A DNA stretch of 64,000 bases. Source: Reyranella massiliensis 521. Its GTDB lineage: Bacteria; Pseudomonadota; Alphaproteobacteria; Reyranellales; Reyranellaceae. Below the pieces are notes generated by a model. The model saw only the letters and a program-made list of their open reading frames with translations. It searched no databases and was not told where the DNA came from. The translations under genes and the position numbers were made by a program. Where the stretch lies: positions 4,883,788 through 4,947,787 of the forward strand of contig NZ_HE997181.1 of assembly GCF_000312425.1 (NCBI RefSeq), read 5' to 3'. Of the stretch, positions 34,357-43,213 are shown in pieces (positions within the stretch are counted from its first letter, which is position 1; the number at the start of each line of letters is the position of its first letter).

Positions 34357-34680
34357 TCAGCGGCGTGGCGGATTGCCCAGGGCGTCCACTTCGCCGACGA
34401 CCCAGCCCATGACGCGAACACCCTCGACTTGCCGGGGTACCCCGGTAAGCTGCTGCCGGCTCTTCACGCCGACCACGATCGCGGGGCGACCGATTTCATC
34501 CTCGCCCTCGCCAACCATCACGACGCCGTCGCCTTTCATCAGCTGGTCGTGATTGCGCGCGAGAACGTCCGTGACGGAACCCTCCGCGGATTGTTCCGCA
34601 GGCTCCTTACGCCGGGCATCGTCACGTTGGAGGGCCTCCGGATCCGGGAGTGCGAATTCCTGCTTTGGCGATTGGGCCAT
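34357..34680 (-). CDS. Small protein, stand-alone homologue of the adjacent protease's N-terminal domain
   Basis: This 107-residue protein starts at the ATG at 34680 with GGGAGG upstream. Its second half (GDGVVMVGEGEDEIGRPAIVVGVKSR to WVVGEVDALG) matches the pattern of the N-terminal domain of the protease encoded just upstream (NNIVGVGFGYGDPD, then SLVVFTIER and VPVGVVDAL). Both end in a V-[VE]-V-D-A-L segment. Domains of this type precede the catalytic domain in many Nal1-like trypsin-fold proteins. As a separate protein it could be an inhibitor, chaperone or partner of the protease; that is inference. A 10-bp-stem hairpin separates the two genes. Confidence 0.65.
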   Translation of the reverse strand: MAQSPKQEFALPDPEALQRDDARRKEPAEQSAEGSVTDVLARNHDQLMKGDGVVMVGEGEDEIGRPAIVVGVKSRQQLTGVPRQVEGVRVMGWVVGEVDALGNPPRR

Positions 34681-34700
34681 GTTCCAGCCTCCCATGAGGT

Positions 34701-34724
34701 GGGTGGGGACAATCGTCCCCACCC
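34701..34724 (-). other. Intercistronic hairpin between protease and small partner
   Basis: GGGTGGGGAC (34701-34710) pairs perfectly with GTCCCCACCC (34715-34724) over a four-base loop. It lies between the protease stop (34736) and the small gene's start (34680). No T-run follows, so it is more likely an mRNA-stabilising or processing element than a terminator. Confidence 0.6.
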
Positions 34725-34735
34725 AGCACAGAGCA

Positions 34736-35944
34736 CTAAGTATAGAGGCGAATATCAAGGGCACTCAGAACCCTCGTAATACGATTCGCAAAAGTAGTGC
34801 CCCCGCCGCCTGCGTAAAGCAAGCCCACTGCACCCAGCCCGGTCGCCCAATGCCACACGAGAGACCCTGAATCGCCGCCGGCGCTGAAATCGCCGGAGGT
34901 TCCACGTATCGCGATCTGGTCCCTGAAATGGCCGACGCGACCGCCGCCATAGTTCACGTTCACCGAAACATTGATCGCCGTTACGCGACCCGATTTCAGT
35001 TGCGTCGTGCGACCTGTCTTTCCGACCAGCATGCCGACAGTCGGCGCGACAGGTGTAGCTCCCGCCCTGAAGTAACGGAGAGTTCCACCCGAGAGGTAGA
35101 CGAGTTCGCGTCGAACGCGGTCAGGCCAAGCCCAGCCTGTCGCGGCGTCCACATAGTTTATGCCTCCGCTGAAATTGATGGGCACAAACCTTTCGAGGAT
35201 CGCGATCTGATCCTGCGGACACTTGCCGCCGTCGAAGGGTCCCGGCTGGCAGATGCAGTCGCCAAGACTTGCAACGTTGCTGTTGGCAAGGACGTGGTTG
35301 TTGCTCAACACCATCAGTCGGCTCGTGCGGGGAGCATGAAGGCCGACGGATAGACAGCCCAATGTGCCCGCCGTGATCAGTCGGTGGCCGACGGAAACGC
35401 CGCCAGGTGCAGGGCGGGCCCTGAAGCGGTGACTGAGCGCATCGACTACTCCGACAGGCACTTGCACAATCGGCACCTCGGAGAGCGCGCGGGTTCCGGC
35501 AACCGCGCTTATCTCGCTCATTACCTGACTGTTTTCCTGTCGTTCGATGGTGAAGACGACAAGGCTCATCTCGCCGGGAGGCGGCATCTCTTCACCACCA
35601 GGCGCGTCCGGATCGCCATAGCCGAAGCCCACGCCAACGATGTTGTTGCCTTCGACCTCCTGGACGGATGCGGCGGCGGCCATCGCCCTTGCGTCACCGG
35701 CGAGCTTTTTCTCGATCTCGCCCTTCAAGGAGACGATGTCGTCGTCCACCTCTGCTTCGATCGCAGCGGCTTCGTGGTCCACGACAGCAGCACCCAGTTC
35801 ATCTCCGGATGGCGCTTCAAACGTTTCATCACCTTCGCCGCCCTGCTCTTCGGGGCCAGCGTCGCTTCCAGGGTTTCCGAACTCATCGTCGGAAGAAGAA
35901 CGAGAAGAGCCTGATCGTGGCGTGGGTTTGCTCGGCTTAGCCAT
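34736..35944 (-). CDS. Trypsin-fold serine protease, Nal1-like
   Basis: This 402-residue protein has an acidic, low-complexity N-terminus (residues 1-75), a small alpha/beta domain (about 95-170) and a chymotrypsin-fold domain. The probable catalytic triad is His217 (VLSNNHVLAN), Asp266 (INYVDAATG) and Ser359 (AGGDSGSLVW). The segments CQPGPFDGG, VGKTGRTTQLKSGRVTAI and GLLYAGGGGTTFANRI are typical of Nal1-like bacterial proteins. There is no signal peptide, so it is probably cytoplasmic. I start at the ATG at 35944, preceded by AGGAGGG; the frame reaches 36022. The next gene encodes a stand-alone version of its N-terminal domain. Its target is unknown. Confidence 0.78.
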   Translation of the reverse strand: MAKPSKPTPRSGSSRSSSDDEFGNPGSDAGPEEQGGEGDETFEAPSGDELGAAVVDHEAAAIEAEVDDDIVSLKGEIEKKLAGDARAMAAAASVQEVEGNNIVGVGFGYGDPDAPGGEEMPPPGEMSLVVFTIERQENSQVMSEISAVAGTRALSEVPIVQVPVGVVDALSHRFRARPAPGGVSVGHRLITAGTLGCLSVGLHAPRTSRLMVLSNNHVLANSNVASLGDCICQPGPFDGGKCPQDQIAILERFVPINFSGGINYVDAATGWAWPDRVRRELVYLSGGTLRYFRAGATPVAPTVGMLVGKTGRTTQLKSGRVTAINVSVNVNYGGGRVGHFRDQIAIRGTSGDFSAGGDSGSLVWHWATGLGAVGLLYAGGGGTTFANRITRVLSALDIRLYT

Positions 35945-36022
35945 TGTATCCCTCCTGTGTGTGAACAAGGCAGAAGAAACAAAAGCGACGCGAAAAACTC
36001 CTTCCCGCGTGACGAGTATCAC

Positions 36023-36449
36023 GCAGGCACCAGAACTCCGTTCATTGACTGGGATTTAGAGGGGCGTAGATCTCATGAGGTGGCTGAAACCTCCTTCCCA
36101 AAACGAATTTGGTAGGTCGCGCAGATCCAGCACGACGCGCTCACGTATCACAACCATGAGGTGTGGGGCAATATTCTATGTTCGTGATCGAGCCCATATC
36201 GCATGAAACTCACGATCAATTCGATGTGATGCGCAGATGCATACTATCGAACGATTACAATCGAACACGATCGATCCGACGAGTTTGCGCACGGCAATTT
36301 TGGTCAGGACCTGACAACTGTTTTCGTACGCTGTCCTTAAAAGAAAGCTTGCGGAAGAAGTGCGCATGCACGGCATTCAGCAGTGCAACTACATGGAATA
36401 GAAATACCGAAAGGGTGACTGACCTCGTTCATGCAACTTATGGGCATGG
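36023..36449. other. AT-rich intergenic region without a convincing gene
   Basis: This stretch of about 427 bp separates the ends of the yifB gene and the start of the protease gene and has clearly lower GC than its neighbours. An open frame at 36163-36489 (108 codons) looks like chance: it has no ribosome binding site and its product no family pattern. It probably contains the protease promoter. Its base composition hints that the protease pair was acquired. Confidence 0.4.
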
Positions 36450-38093
36450 TTACGCTGCCAGCGCTGCGCGTGGTTGCGGGCGGCGGTAACTCAGCGCCTC
36501 GGCGATGTGCAGGCGGCGCACGGCATTGGAGCCGTCGAGGTCGGCCAGGGTGCGCGCGACCTTGAGAGTGCGATGCCAGGCACGAGCGGAAAGACCGAGG
36601 CGTTCTGCGGCGCGGCTGAGCAGTGCGCGCCCCTCGGCATCGGGTTCGGCAATGGTTGCCAAAAGCGCCCCATCTGTGTCGGCGTTGCAGCGCGGCTTGG
36701 ACCAGTTGCGCGCCCGCTCGCTGAACAGGCCCGCGGCGAGGTCGGCTTCGACGGCAACCAGCTTGCCCTTGCGATCGAGTTCGACAAGGCGGTCGCGCTG
36801 CACGACGCGCGCGGCGGCCACGCGGGCAGCGATATCGACCGAACTTTCGGCTGGCGGCGGCAAGGCAAGGTCCGCAGCAGCGACGGCCGGAACGTCGATC
36901 GCGAGATCGATGCGATCGAGCAGCGGCCCCGAAAGCTTGCCCTGGTAGTCGGCGCCGCAACGCGGAGACCGGCCGCAGGCCCGCGACGGCTCCATCAAGT
37001 GGCCGCAGCGGCAGGGGTTCATCGCCGCCACGAGCTGGAAGCGCGCCGGATAGGTCACGTGGGCAGCGGCGCGCGCCACCGTCACGCGGCCGGTTTCGAG
37101 CGGCTGGCGCAGCGCCTCCAGAGTGGCACGGCTGAACTCCGGCAGCTCGTCGAGGAACAGGACGCCATGATGCGCGAGCGAGACTTCGCCGGGCTTGGCG
37201 TAGCGCCCACCGCCGACCAGTGCCTGCAGGGTCGCCGAATGGTGCGGATCGCGAAAAGTGCGACGGCGACTGAGCCGGCCTTCACCGAGATCGCCGGCCA
37301 GGGAACGCACCATCGAGGCTTCCAGCGCTTCCTCTGGTTCCAGCGGCGGCAACAGCCCGGGCAGGCGCGCTGCCAGCATCGATTTGCCCGAACCGGGCGG
37401 GCCGATCATCAGCAGATTGTGGCCACCGGCGGCCGCCACTTCGAGCACACGCTTGGCGCTCTCCTGTCCCTTGATCTCGGCAAGGTCGGGATACAGGGCT
37501 CGATCGTCGGCCATCAGCGCCTCGGGCGGCGACAAAGCCTGCTTGCCGCGCAGATGGTTGATCAGGGCGAGCAGCGAAGGCGCGGCGATGATCGGCGGCT
37601 GGTCGGTACTATCAGTGTCGAGGCCCTCCCTGAGTCCGCCTCCCCCGCCGCTCCACGCCGCTTCTCCCCCACACACGGCGGGGCAGATCACGCCGCGCCC
37701 CGCCGCCCGAGCGGCAATCGCAGCCGGCAGTACGCCGGGCACCCGGCTCAAGGTCCCGTCGAGTGCCAGTTCGCCCAGCACGACATAGTCGGCGAGACTG
37801 CCCGCTTCGATCACACCCATGGCGGCCAGCAGGCCCAGCGCAATGGGCAGATCGTAGTGGCTGCCCTCCTTGGCGAGATCGGCCGGCGAGAGATTGACGG
37901 TGACCCTCTGGGGCGGCAGCACCAGACCCATCGCCCGCAAGGTGGCGCGCACGCGCTCACGGCTTTCGCCCACCGCCTTGTCGGCCAGCCCCACCATGGC
38001 GAAGGCGACATTTCCGGGCGCAATCAGCACCTGGACATCGACCGGCAGGACATCGACGCCCTGGAAAGCCACCGTTCGCACTTTCGCCTGCAT
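36450..38093 (-). CDS. YifB/ComM-family Mg-chelatase-like AAA+ ATPase
   Basis: This 547-residue protein has an N-terminal Lon-like S5 domain (TVAFQGVDVLPVDVQVLIAPGNVAFAMVGLADKAVGESRERVRA). The AAA+ module has Walker A GPPGSGKSML and Walker B GVLFLDELPEF. A C-terminal Mg-chelatase domain carries the Cys-rich MNPCRCGHLMEPSRACGRSPRC. ComM is a hexameric branch-migration helicase acting in natural transformation; YifB homologues are widespread. I start at the ATG at 38093 (MQAKVRTVAF). Compared with the usual size of about 505-510 residues, there is a Gly-rich insert (SGGGGGLREGLDTDSTDQPP) at about residues 157-176. Confidence 0.9.
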   Translation of the reverse strand: MQAKVRTVAFQGVDVLPVDVQVLIAPGNVAFAMVGLADKAVGESRERVRATLRAMGLVLPPQRVTVNLSPADLAKEGSHYDLPIALGLLAAMGVIEAGSLADYVVLGELALDGTLSRVPGVLPAAIAARAAGRGVICPAVCGGEAAWSGGGGGLREGLDTDSTDQPPIIAAPSLLALINHLRGKQALSPPEALMADDRALYPDLAEIKGQESAKRVLEVAAAGGHNLLMIGPPGSGKSMLAARLPGLLPPLEPEEALEASMVRSLAGDLGEGRLSRRRTFRDPHHSATLQALVGGGRYAKPGEVSLAHHGVLFLDELPEFSRATLEALRQPLETGRVTVARAAAHVTYPARFQLVAAMNPCRCGHLMEPSRACGRSPRCGADYQGKLSGPLLDRIDLAIDVPAVAAADLALPPPAESSVDIAARVAAARVVQRDRLVELDRKGKLVAVEADLAAGLFSERARNWSKPRCNADTDGALLATIAEPDAEGRALLSRAAERLGLSARAWHRTLKVARTLADLDGSNAVRRLHIAEALSYRRPQPRAALAA

Positions 38094-38263
38094 GTATTGC
38101 TCCCAACGCCTCGCCGGGAACAATTAAAGAACGAATACAATATAAGTAAAGCACGCTACAGTTGTATTCCGTTTGACAGACGGGAGATCAGCTCTGCGTT
38201 TGTGCACGCCGAGCCTTCACAGCGCCGCGTGATAAAGTCCGCGCCGCATTGTGGGAGACATTT

Positions 38264-39463
38264 GTGACAGCAGCCAAGATCAACGATCTCAACTTCACGC
38301 CGCCGGCCGCGGTGACCGAGCTTGCCGCCAAGGTGAAAGCCTTCGTGAAGGAGAAGGTCGTGCCCTATGAGACGGACCCACGCTGGGGCGCGCACGGGCC
38401 GAGCGACGAACTCCGCATCGAGCTGAACGACTTGGCGCGCGCCGCCGGCGTCTTCGCCCCGCATGTGCCCAAGGAATATGGCGGCGTCGGCCTCGGCCAG
38501 GTCGGCCGCGCCTATGTCTTCGAGGCGGCGGGCTACTCGATCCTGGGACCGACGGCGATCCACTGCGCCTCCCCCGACGAGGGCAACATCCACCTGCTCG
38601 ACGTCGTCGCCCGCCCCGACCAGCGCGAGCACTTCCTGAAGCCGCTGGCGACCGGCAAGCTGCGCTCCTGCTTCTGCATGACCGAACCGGGCGGCGGCGC
38701 CGGCTCCGATCCCAGCCTGATGAAGACCACGGCGCGGCTCGACGGCAACGAATGGGTGATCAACGGCCGCAAGTGGCTGATCACGGGTGCAGGCGGTGCC
38801 GGCTTCGCCATCGTCATGGCCAAGATCGAGGGCGGCGAGCATGACGGCAAGGCAACCATGTTCCTGGTCGACATGCCCAACCCCGCCATCAAGCACGCGC
38901 GCACGCTCGACACGATGGATTCGAGTTTCACCGGCGGCCATGCGGTGATCGACTTCGACAATCTCCGTCTGCCGGCCGATGCCGTGCTGGGCGAGATCGG
39001 CAAGGGTTTCCGCTACGCCCAGGTGCGGCTGGCGCCGGCGCGGCTCAGCCACTGCATGCGCTGGCTGGGCTCGGCGGGACGCGCCCAGGAGATCGCGACC
39101 GAGTACGCGCGCCACCGCATGGCATTCGGCAAGAGGCTCGGCGAACACCAAGGCGTGTCCTTCATGCTGGCCGACAACATGATGGACATCCACATGGCGC
39201 GGCTCGCCATCTGGCACACCGCCTGGCTGCTCGATCAGGGTGAGCGCGCCTCCAACGAAAGCTCGCTCTCCAAAGTCGTCTGCTCGGAGGCGATCGCCCG
39301 CGTGGCCGACCGCTGCGTGCAGATCCTGGGCGGCATGGGCATCACGCGCGACACGGTGGTCGAACGCATCTTCCGCGACACCCGCGCCTTCCGCATCTAC
39401 GACGGTCCGTCGGAAGTCCACCGCGCCGTGCTGGGCGAGCGGATCGTCAAGGGAGCGCTCTGA
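38264..39463 (+). CDS. Acyl-CoA dehydrogenase
   Basis: This 399-residue flavoprotein oxidises acyl-CoA to trans-2-enoyl-CoA. It has the FAD/substrate segment SCFCMTEPGGGAGSDPSLMKTTAR and the NGRKWLITGAGGAGFAIVMAK strand. The C-terminal QILGGMGITRDTVVERIFRDTRAFRIYDGPSEVHR is also typical. It resembles the FadE/medium-long-chain group with unusual C-terminal substrate specificity. I use the GTG at 38264, preceded by GGGAGA, rather than a TTG at 38249. It is divergent from yifB and converges with the dpp-like operon, 9 bp apart. The position suggests, but does not prove, catabolism of the acyl-CoA made by the ligase upstream of that operon. Confidence 0.88.
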   Translation: MTAAKINDLNFTPPAAVTELAAKVKAFVKEKVVPYETDPRWGAHGPSDELRIELNDLARAAGVFAPHVPKEYGGVGLGQVGRAYVFEAAGYSILGPTAIHCASPDEGNIHLLDVVARPDQREHFLKPLATGKLRSCFCMTEPGGGAGSDPSLMKTTARLDGNEWVINGRKWLITGAGGAGFAIVMAKIEGGEHDGKATMFLVDMPNPAIKHARTLDTMDSSFTGGHAVIDFDNLRLPADAVLGEIGKGFRYAQVRLAPARLSHCMRWLGSAGRAQEIATEYARHRMAFGKRLGEHQGVSFMLADNMMDIHMARLAIWHTAWLLDQGERASNESSLSKVVCSEAIARVADRCVQILGGMGITRDTVVERIFRDTRAFRIYDGPSEVHRAVLGERIVKGAL

Positions 39464-39472
39464 TCCCCGCAC

Positions 39473-40477
39473 TCACTGGTGCAGATGGCAGGCGACCGCG
39501 CGGCCGCCTTCCATCTCGCGCATCGGCGGATCGACGGTCTTGCAAACATCCATCGCCTGCGGGCAGCGCGTATGGAAACGACAGCCCGGCGGCGGACGCA
39601 TCGCCGACGGCACCTCCCCGGTGATGATCTGCTGCGGGCGGCCCGCCTCGATTTCCGGATCGGGGATCGGAATCGCGGCCAGCAGCGCCTGCGTATAGGG
39701 ATGTAGCGGCCGGGCATAGAGCTCCGCACGCGAGGCGATCTCGACGATGCGGCCGAGATACATCACCGCGATGCGATGGCTGATGTGGCGCACCACGGCG
39801 AGGTCGTGGGCGATGAAGACGTAGGTGAGACCCAGCCGCTCCTGGAGCTCCTGAAACAGGTTCACGACCTGCGCCTGGATCGACACGTCCAGCGCCGATA
39901 CCGGCTCGTCGCAGAGAATCAGCGACGGCTCCAGGGCGAGCGCGCGGGCGATGCCGATGCGCTGGCGCTGTCCGCCCGAGAATTCGTGCGGGTAGCGGTC
40001 GGCCATGTCGGGCAGCAGCCCCACCATGTCGAGCAGCTTCGCGACCTTCTCGCGATAGGCGGCGCGACCGCCGGGAAGCCCATGGACCTCGAACGGCTCG
40101 CTCACGATGTCAGAGACCGTCATGCGCGGATTCAGCGACCCGAACGGGTCCTGGTAGACCATCTGCATGCGCCGCCGGATCGGCCGCATGCGGGCGCGGT
40201 CGTGCCCGGTAATGTCCTCGCCCTCGAAGACGACCTGGCCCGAGGTGATGTCGAGCATCTTGAGGACAGCCAGGCCAGTCGTGCTCTTGCCGCAGCCGGA
40301 CTCGCCCACCAGCCCCAACGTCTCGCCGCGGCGCACCGTGAAGGAAACGCCATCGACGGCCTTCACGCTGCCGACCTGCTTGCGCATCACGGCGCCGGCC
40401 ATGACCGGGAAATGGACCTTGAGGTCGCGGACCTCGAGCACGGTCTCGGAGGAGGCGTCAGGCGCTGAGCTGGGCAT
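39473..40477 (-). CDS. Peptide/oligopeptide-type ABC transporter ATPase (DppF/OppF)
   Basis: This 334-residue ATPase has Walker A GESGCGKST, signature FSGGQRQRIGIARAL, Walker B LILCDEPVSALD and the switch His in FIAHDLAVV. The C-terminal oligopeptide-transporter extension has the Cys cluster PPGCRFHTRCPQAMDVC. It is the last gene of the fcs-dppBC-SBP-dppDF operon and overlaps the preceding ATPase gene by 20 bases. I use the ATG at 40477 (MPSSAPDASSETVLEVRDL). Together with DppD it energises import through the two permeases. Confidence 0.9.
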   Translation of the reverse strand: MPSSAPDASSETVLEVRDLKVHFPVMAGAVMRKQVGSVKAVDGVSFTVRRGETLGLVGESGCGKSTTGLAVLKMLDITSGQVVFEGEDITGHDRARMRPIRRRMQMVYQDPFGSLNPRMTVSDIVSEPFEVHGLPGGRAAYREKVAKLLDMVGLLPDMADRYPHEFSGGQRQRIGIARALALEPSLILCDEPVSALDVSIQAQVVNLFQELQERLGLTYVFIAHDLAVVRHISHRIAVMYLGRIVEIASRAELYARPLHPYTQALLAAIPIPDPEIEAGRPQQIITGEVPSAMRPPPGCRFHTRCPQAMDVCKTVDPPMREMEGGRAVACHLHQ

Positions 40478-41441
40478 GGAAATGACAGGCTGAAAGATGT
40501 TCGGGGGTCGTCTGGACGAGCGGCGGGCGTTCGCGGCGGCAGATGTCGGCGGCGCGCTGGCAGCGCGGCGCAAAGGCGCAACCGGGCGGCAGATTGGCCA
40601 GGTTAGGCGGCTGGCCCTCGATCGGCACCAGGCGCTGGCCCGCTTCCTGGTCGAGACGCGGGATCGAGGCCATCAGGCCGATCGTGTAGGGATGGCGCGG
40701 CCGCGCATAGATCTCGCGCGCCGGCCCTGCCTCGACGATGCGGCCGCCATACATGACGCAGACGCGATCAGCGTAGCGCGCGACGACACCGAGATCGTGA
40801 GTGATCAGGATCAGAGCCGAGTTGGCCGCCCGTGTCACTTCCTTGAGCAGCGCCAGGATCTGCGCCTGCACCGTGACATCGAGCGCCGTCGTCGGCTCGT
40901 CGGCGATGATGAGCTGCGGCTGGCAGGCCAGCGCCATGGCGATCATGGCGCGCTGGCGCATGCCGCCGGAGAACTGGTGCGGATAGGACTTCACGCGGCT
41001 CTTGGCATCGGGCAGGCGGACGCGGGCCAGCAGCTCGGCCGCCTTGTCCATCGCGGCCGCCCACGGCGTCTTGCGATGCAGGTTGATCGGCTCGGCGATC
41101 TGCAGGCCGACCGTGAGCGAGGGATTCAAGGAGCTCATCGGCTCCTGGAAGATCATGGCGATGCGATTGCCGCGGATCGCCCGGATCTCGCTCTCGTCGA
41201 CCTTGAGCAGGTCCTGGCCGTCGAACACGACCTCGCCCGACGTGATGCGTCCCGGCGGCTGAGGGATCAGCCGCAGGATCGACATCGCCGTGATGCTCTT
41301 GCCGGATCCCGATTCGCCCACGATGGCCAGGGTCTCGCCGGCCGCCAGGTCGAAGGACACGTCGTCGACCGCCTTGACCGTTCCGCGCTCGGTGCGGAAC
41401 TCGGTCGACAGGTTCTTGACGCTCAACAAAGGCGTCCCCAT
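40458..41441 (-). CDS. Peptide/oligopeptide-type ABC transporter ATPase (DppD/OppD)
   Basis: This 327-residue ATPase begins MGTPLLSVKNLSTEF at 41441. It carries Walker A GESGSGKSI, signature FSGGMRQRAMIAMAL, Walker B LIIADEPTTALD, the switch His in LITHDLGVV and the C-terminal PPGCAFAPRC...ADIC cluster typical of this family. It follows the third solute-binding protein gene by 31 bp and overlaps dppF. It forms the heterodimeric motor of the transporter. Confidence 0.9.
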   Translation of the reverse strand: MGTPLLSVKNLSTEFRTERGTVKAVDDVSFDLAAGETLAIVGESGSGKSITAMSILRLIPQPPGRITSGEVVFDGQDLLKVDESEIRAIRGNRIAMIFQEPMSSLNPSLTVGLQIAEPINLHRKTPWAAAMDKAAELLARVRLPDAKSRVKSYPHQFSGGMRQRAMIAMALACQPQLIIADEPTTALDVTVQAQILALLKEVTRAANSALILITHDLGVVARYADRVCVMYGGRIVEAGPAREIYARPRHPYTIGLMASIPRLDQEAGQRLVPIEGQPPNLANLPPGCAFAPRCQRAADICRRERPPLVQTTPEHLSACHFHAQLSA

Positions 41442-41472
41442 CAGGCACGCCTCCCTGTGCGATACACCATAC

Positions 41473-43170
41473 TCAGTGACCCAACTTCTTCTTGAGTTCC
41501 TGGTCGATCCAGATGCGGGCATAGATCGGGCCCGGCCGGATCGAGCCCACGCTCATCTCGCCGCCATAGTTCTTCACCCAGGGCCACCACGCTGCATAGA
41601 CATAGGGCGTGGGCAGCCAGAGGTAGGGCGCAGCGTCCATGATCTCGACGGTCATTTCGCGCAGCAGCTGCTTGCGCTTGGTCTCGTCGCGAGTCCTGTA
41701 GACCTCGTCCATCTTGGCGTCGAACTTGGGGTCCGCATACATTGACGGGTTCCAGGTCTGGCCGCTGACGAAGCTCTTGCGGATCGAGGTCGTCGGGTTG
41801 GTGTGGCTGCTGTTCATCAGATAGCCCGCCTCGTGCTTGCGCGTCGTCATCGCCGACAGGAACGCGCCGTACTCGGTGGGCTTCAGCTCGACCTTGATGC
41901 CGACCTGCTCGAGATAGGCGGCGATCAGCGGCGCCAGCTCGGAGTGATCGGGCGAGCAGGAGCAGAACTGCATCTTGAAGGTGAAGCCGTTGGGATAGCC
42001 CGCCTCCTTCAGCAGCTCCTTCGCCTTCTTCGGATTGTAGGTGTAGAGCTCCTTAACCGAGGCCGGCATCTTGTCGAGCGAATCGTAGTAGCCTTCCCAG
42101 TCGGGATACATCGGATAGGCATGCATCTCGGCCTCGCCGGTGTAGTGGGCCTCGATGATCTCTTTCTTGTTGACCGCCATGTTGATGGCGCGCCGTACGC
42201 GCACGTCGTCGAACGGTTTGGTGTCGGTTCTGAAGGCCATGAAGGAGCCCAGGATCGACAGGCGCTTGGCGAACTGGAGCTGCGGCGCACTCTTCTTCAG
42301 CTCGGGAACATAACGGGCGTTGATCGTCTCCAGCAGGTCGAGCTTGGCGGTGCGGATGGCCGCGAGCTGCGTCGCCTCGTCCTTGATGGTGCGATAGATC
42401 AGCTTGTCGACGAACGGCAGCTTGTATTCCTGGCCCCCGAGCTTCTCCTTGTCCCAGTAGATCGGGTTCTTGGTGTAGGTGTTGGAGTTGCCGGCGACGA
42501 AGTCGGTCAGCATGAACGGTCCGGTGCCGTTCACGTTCTTCCAGTTGTTCGGCCCGGCATCGACCACCTCCTTGGGCGTGATCGTGGTGTAGAAGCCCCA
42601 GGCGAGCCGGTAGTCCCACTCGGCGTTGTATTCCTTGAAGTTGAACACGACGGTGTACTTGTCGCGCGCCACGACGGAGCCGACGAAGTCGTAGTAGCCA
42701 CCGATATGCTTGGGGCTCGAGCGCAGCCGGTTGAAGGCGTAGGCCACGTCTTCGGCGGTAAGCTCGCGCGACGGCATCACGCCCGGCTTTTCCGGGAACA
42801 TGATGCCCTTGCGCAGGGTGAAGACGACGGAGAGCGGGTTCTCGACCAGCTCCCACTTCTCGGCCAGCTCGCCGCGTTGAGCCTCGGTCGCGAGATAGGC
42901 GTCGGCGACGAAGGGATGCTTGCCGCCCTTGCGGACACTCTTGTCGAGATCGCCGGCGATGAGCTGTTCGTAGAACTGGCCGGTGTCGTGGTTCAGTTTC
43001 CAGTTCCAGTCGTGCGGGTCCCACGAGAGAGCCGACAGGGTCACGAACATCGTGCCGACTTCGAGGGTGCCGCCATATTGCGGCTTGGCCCCGTCCTGAG
43101 CCTGCACTCCGCCGACGCAAAGCAACGCTGCTGCCGCGCCGCCCAGCAGCGCCCGTCTGAAGGTCGTCAT
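41473..43170 (-). CDS. Solute-binding protein family 5, paralogue 1 (DppA-like)
   Basis: This 565-residue protein has an N-terminal signal peptide (MTTFRRALLGGAAAALLCVGGVQAQ) and the family 5 (peptide/nickel) extracellular solute-binding fold: GGTLEVGTMFVTLSALSWDPHDWNWK near the N-terminus and NPYLP-type segments such as AGYPNGFTFKMQFCSCSPDH. It lies third of three tandem paralogues and is followed by dppD. GAGGAGGAC precedes the ATG at 43170. The ligand is unknown; peptides, opines, glycosides and aromatic acids are all known for the family. Confidence 0.88.
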   Translation of the reverse strand: MTTFRRALLGGAAAALLCVGGVQAQDGAKPQYGGTLEVGTMFVTLSALSWDPHDWNWKLNHDTGQFYEQLIAGDLDKSVRKGGKHPFVADAYLATEAQRGELAEKWELVENPLSVVFTLRKGIMFPEKPGVMPSRELTAEDVAYAFNRLRSSPKHIGGYYDFVGSVVARDKYTVVFNFKEYNAEWDYRLAWGFYTTITPKEVVDAGPNNWKNVNGTGPFMLTDFVAGNSNTYTKNPIYWDKEKLGGQEYKLPFVDKLIYRTIKDEATQLAAIRTAKLDLLETINARYVPELKKSAPQLQFAKRLSILGSFMAFRTDTKPFDDVRVRRAINMAVNKKEIIEAHYTGEAEMHAYPMYPDWEGYYDSLDKMPASVKELYTYNPKKAKELLKEAGYPNGFTFKMQFCSCSPDHSELAPLIAAYLEQVGIKVELKPTEYGAFLSAMTTRKHEAGYLMNSSHTNPTTSIRKSFVSGQTWNPSMYADPKFDAKMDEVYRTRDETKRKQLLREMTVEIMDAAPYLWLPTPYVYAAWWPWVKNYGGEMSVGSIRPGPIYARIWIDQELKKKLGH

Positions 43171-43213
43171 ACGCGTCCTCCTCTCATGGTCCGCCCGCCG
43201 CCGCGGCCGGTTG

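Noticed and set aside
36163..36489. 108-codon open frame in the AT-rich gap
   Set aside because: No ribosome binding site or family pattern, and its end overlaps the yifB 3' end.
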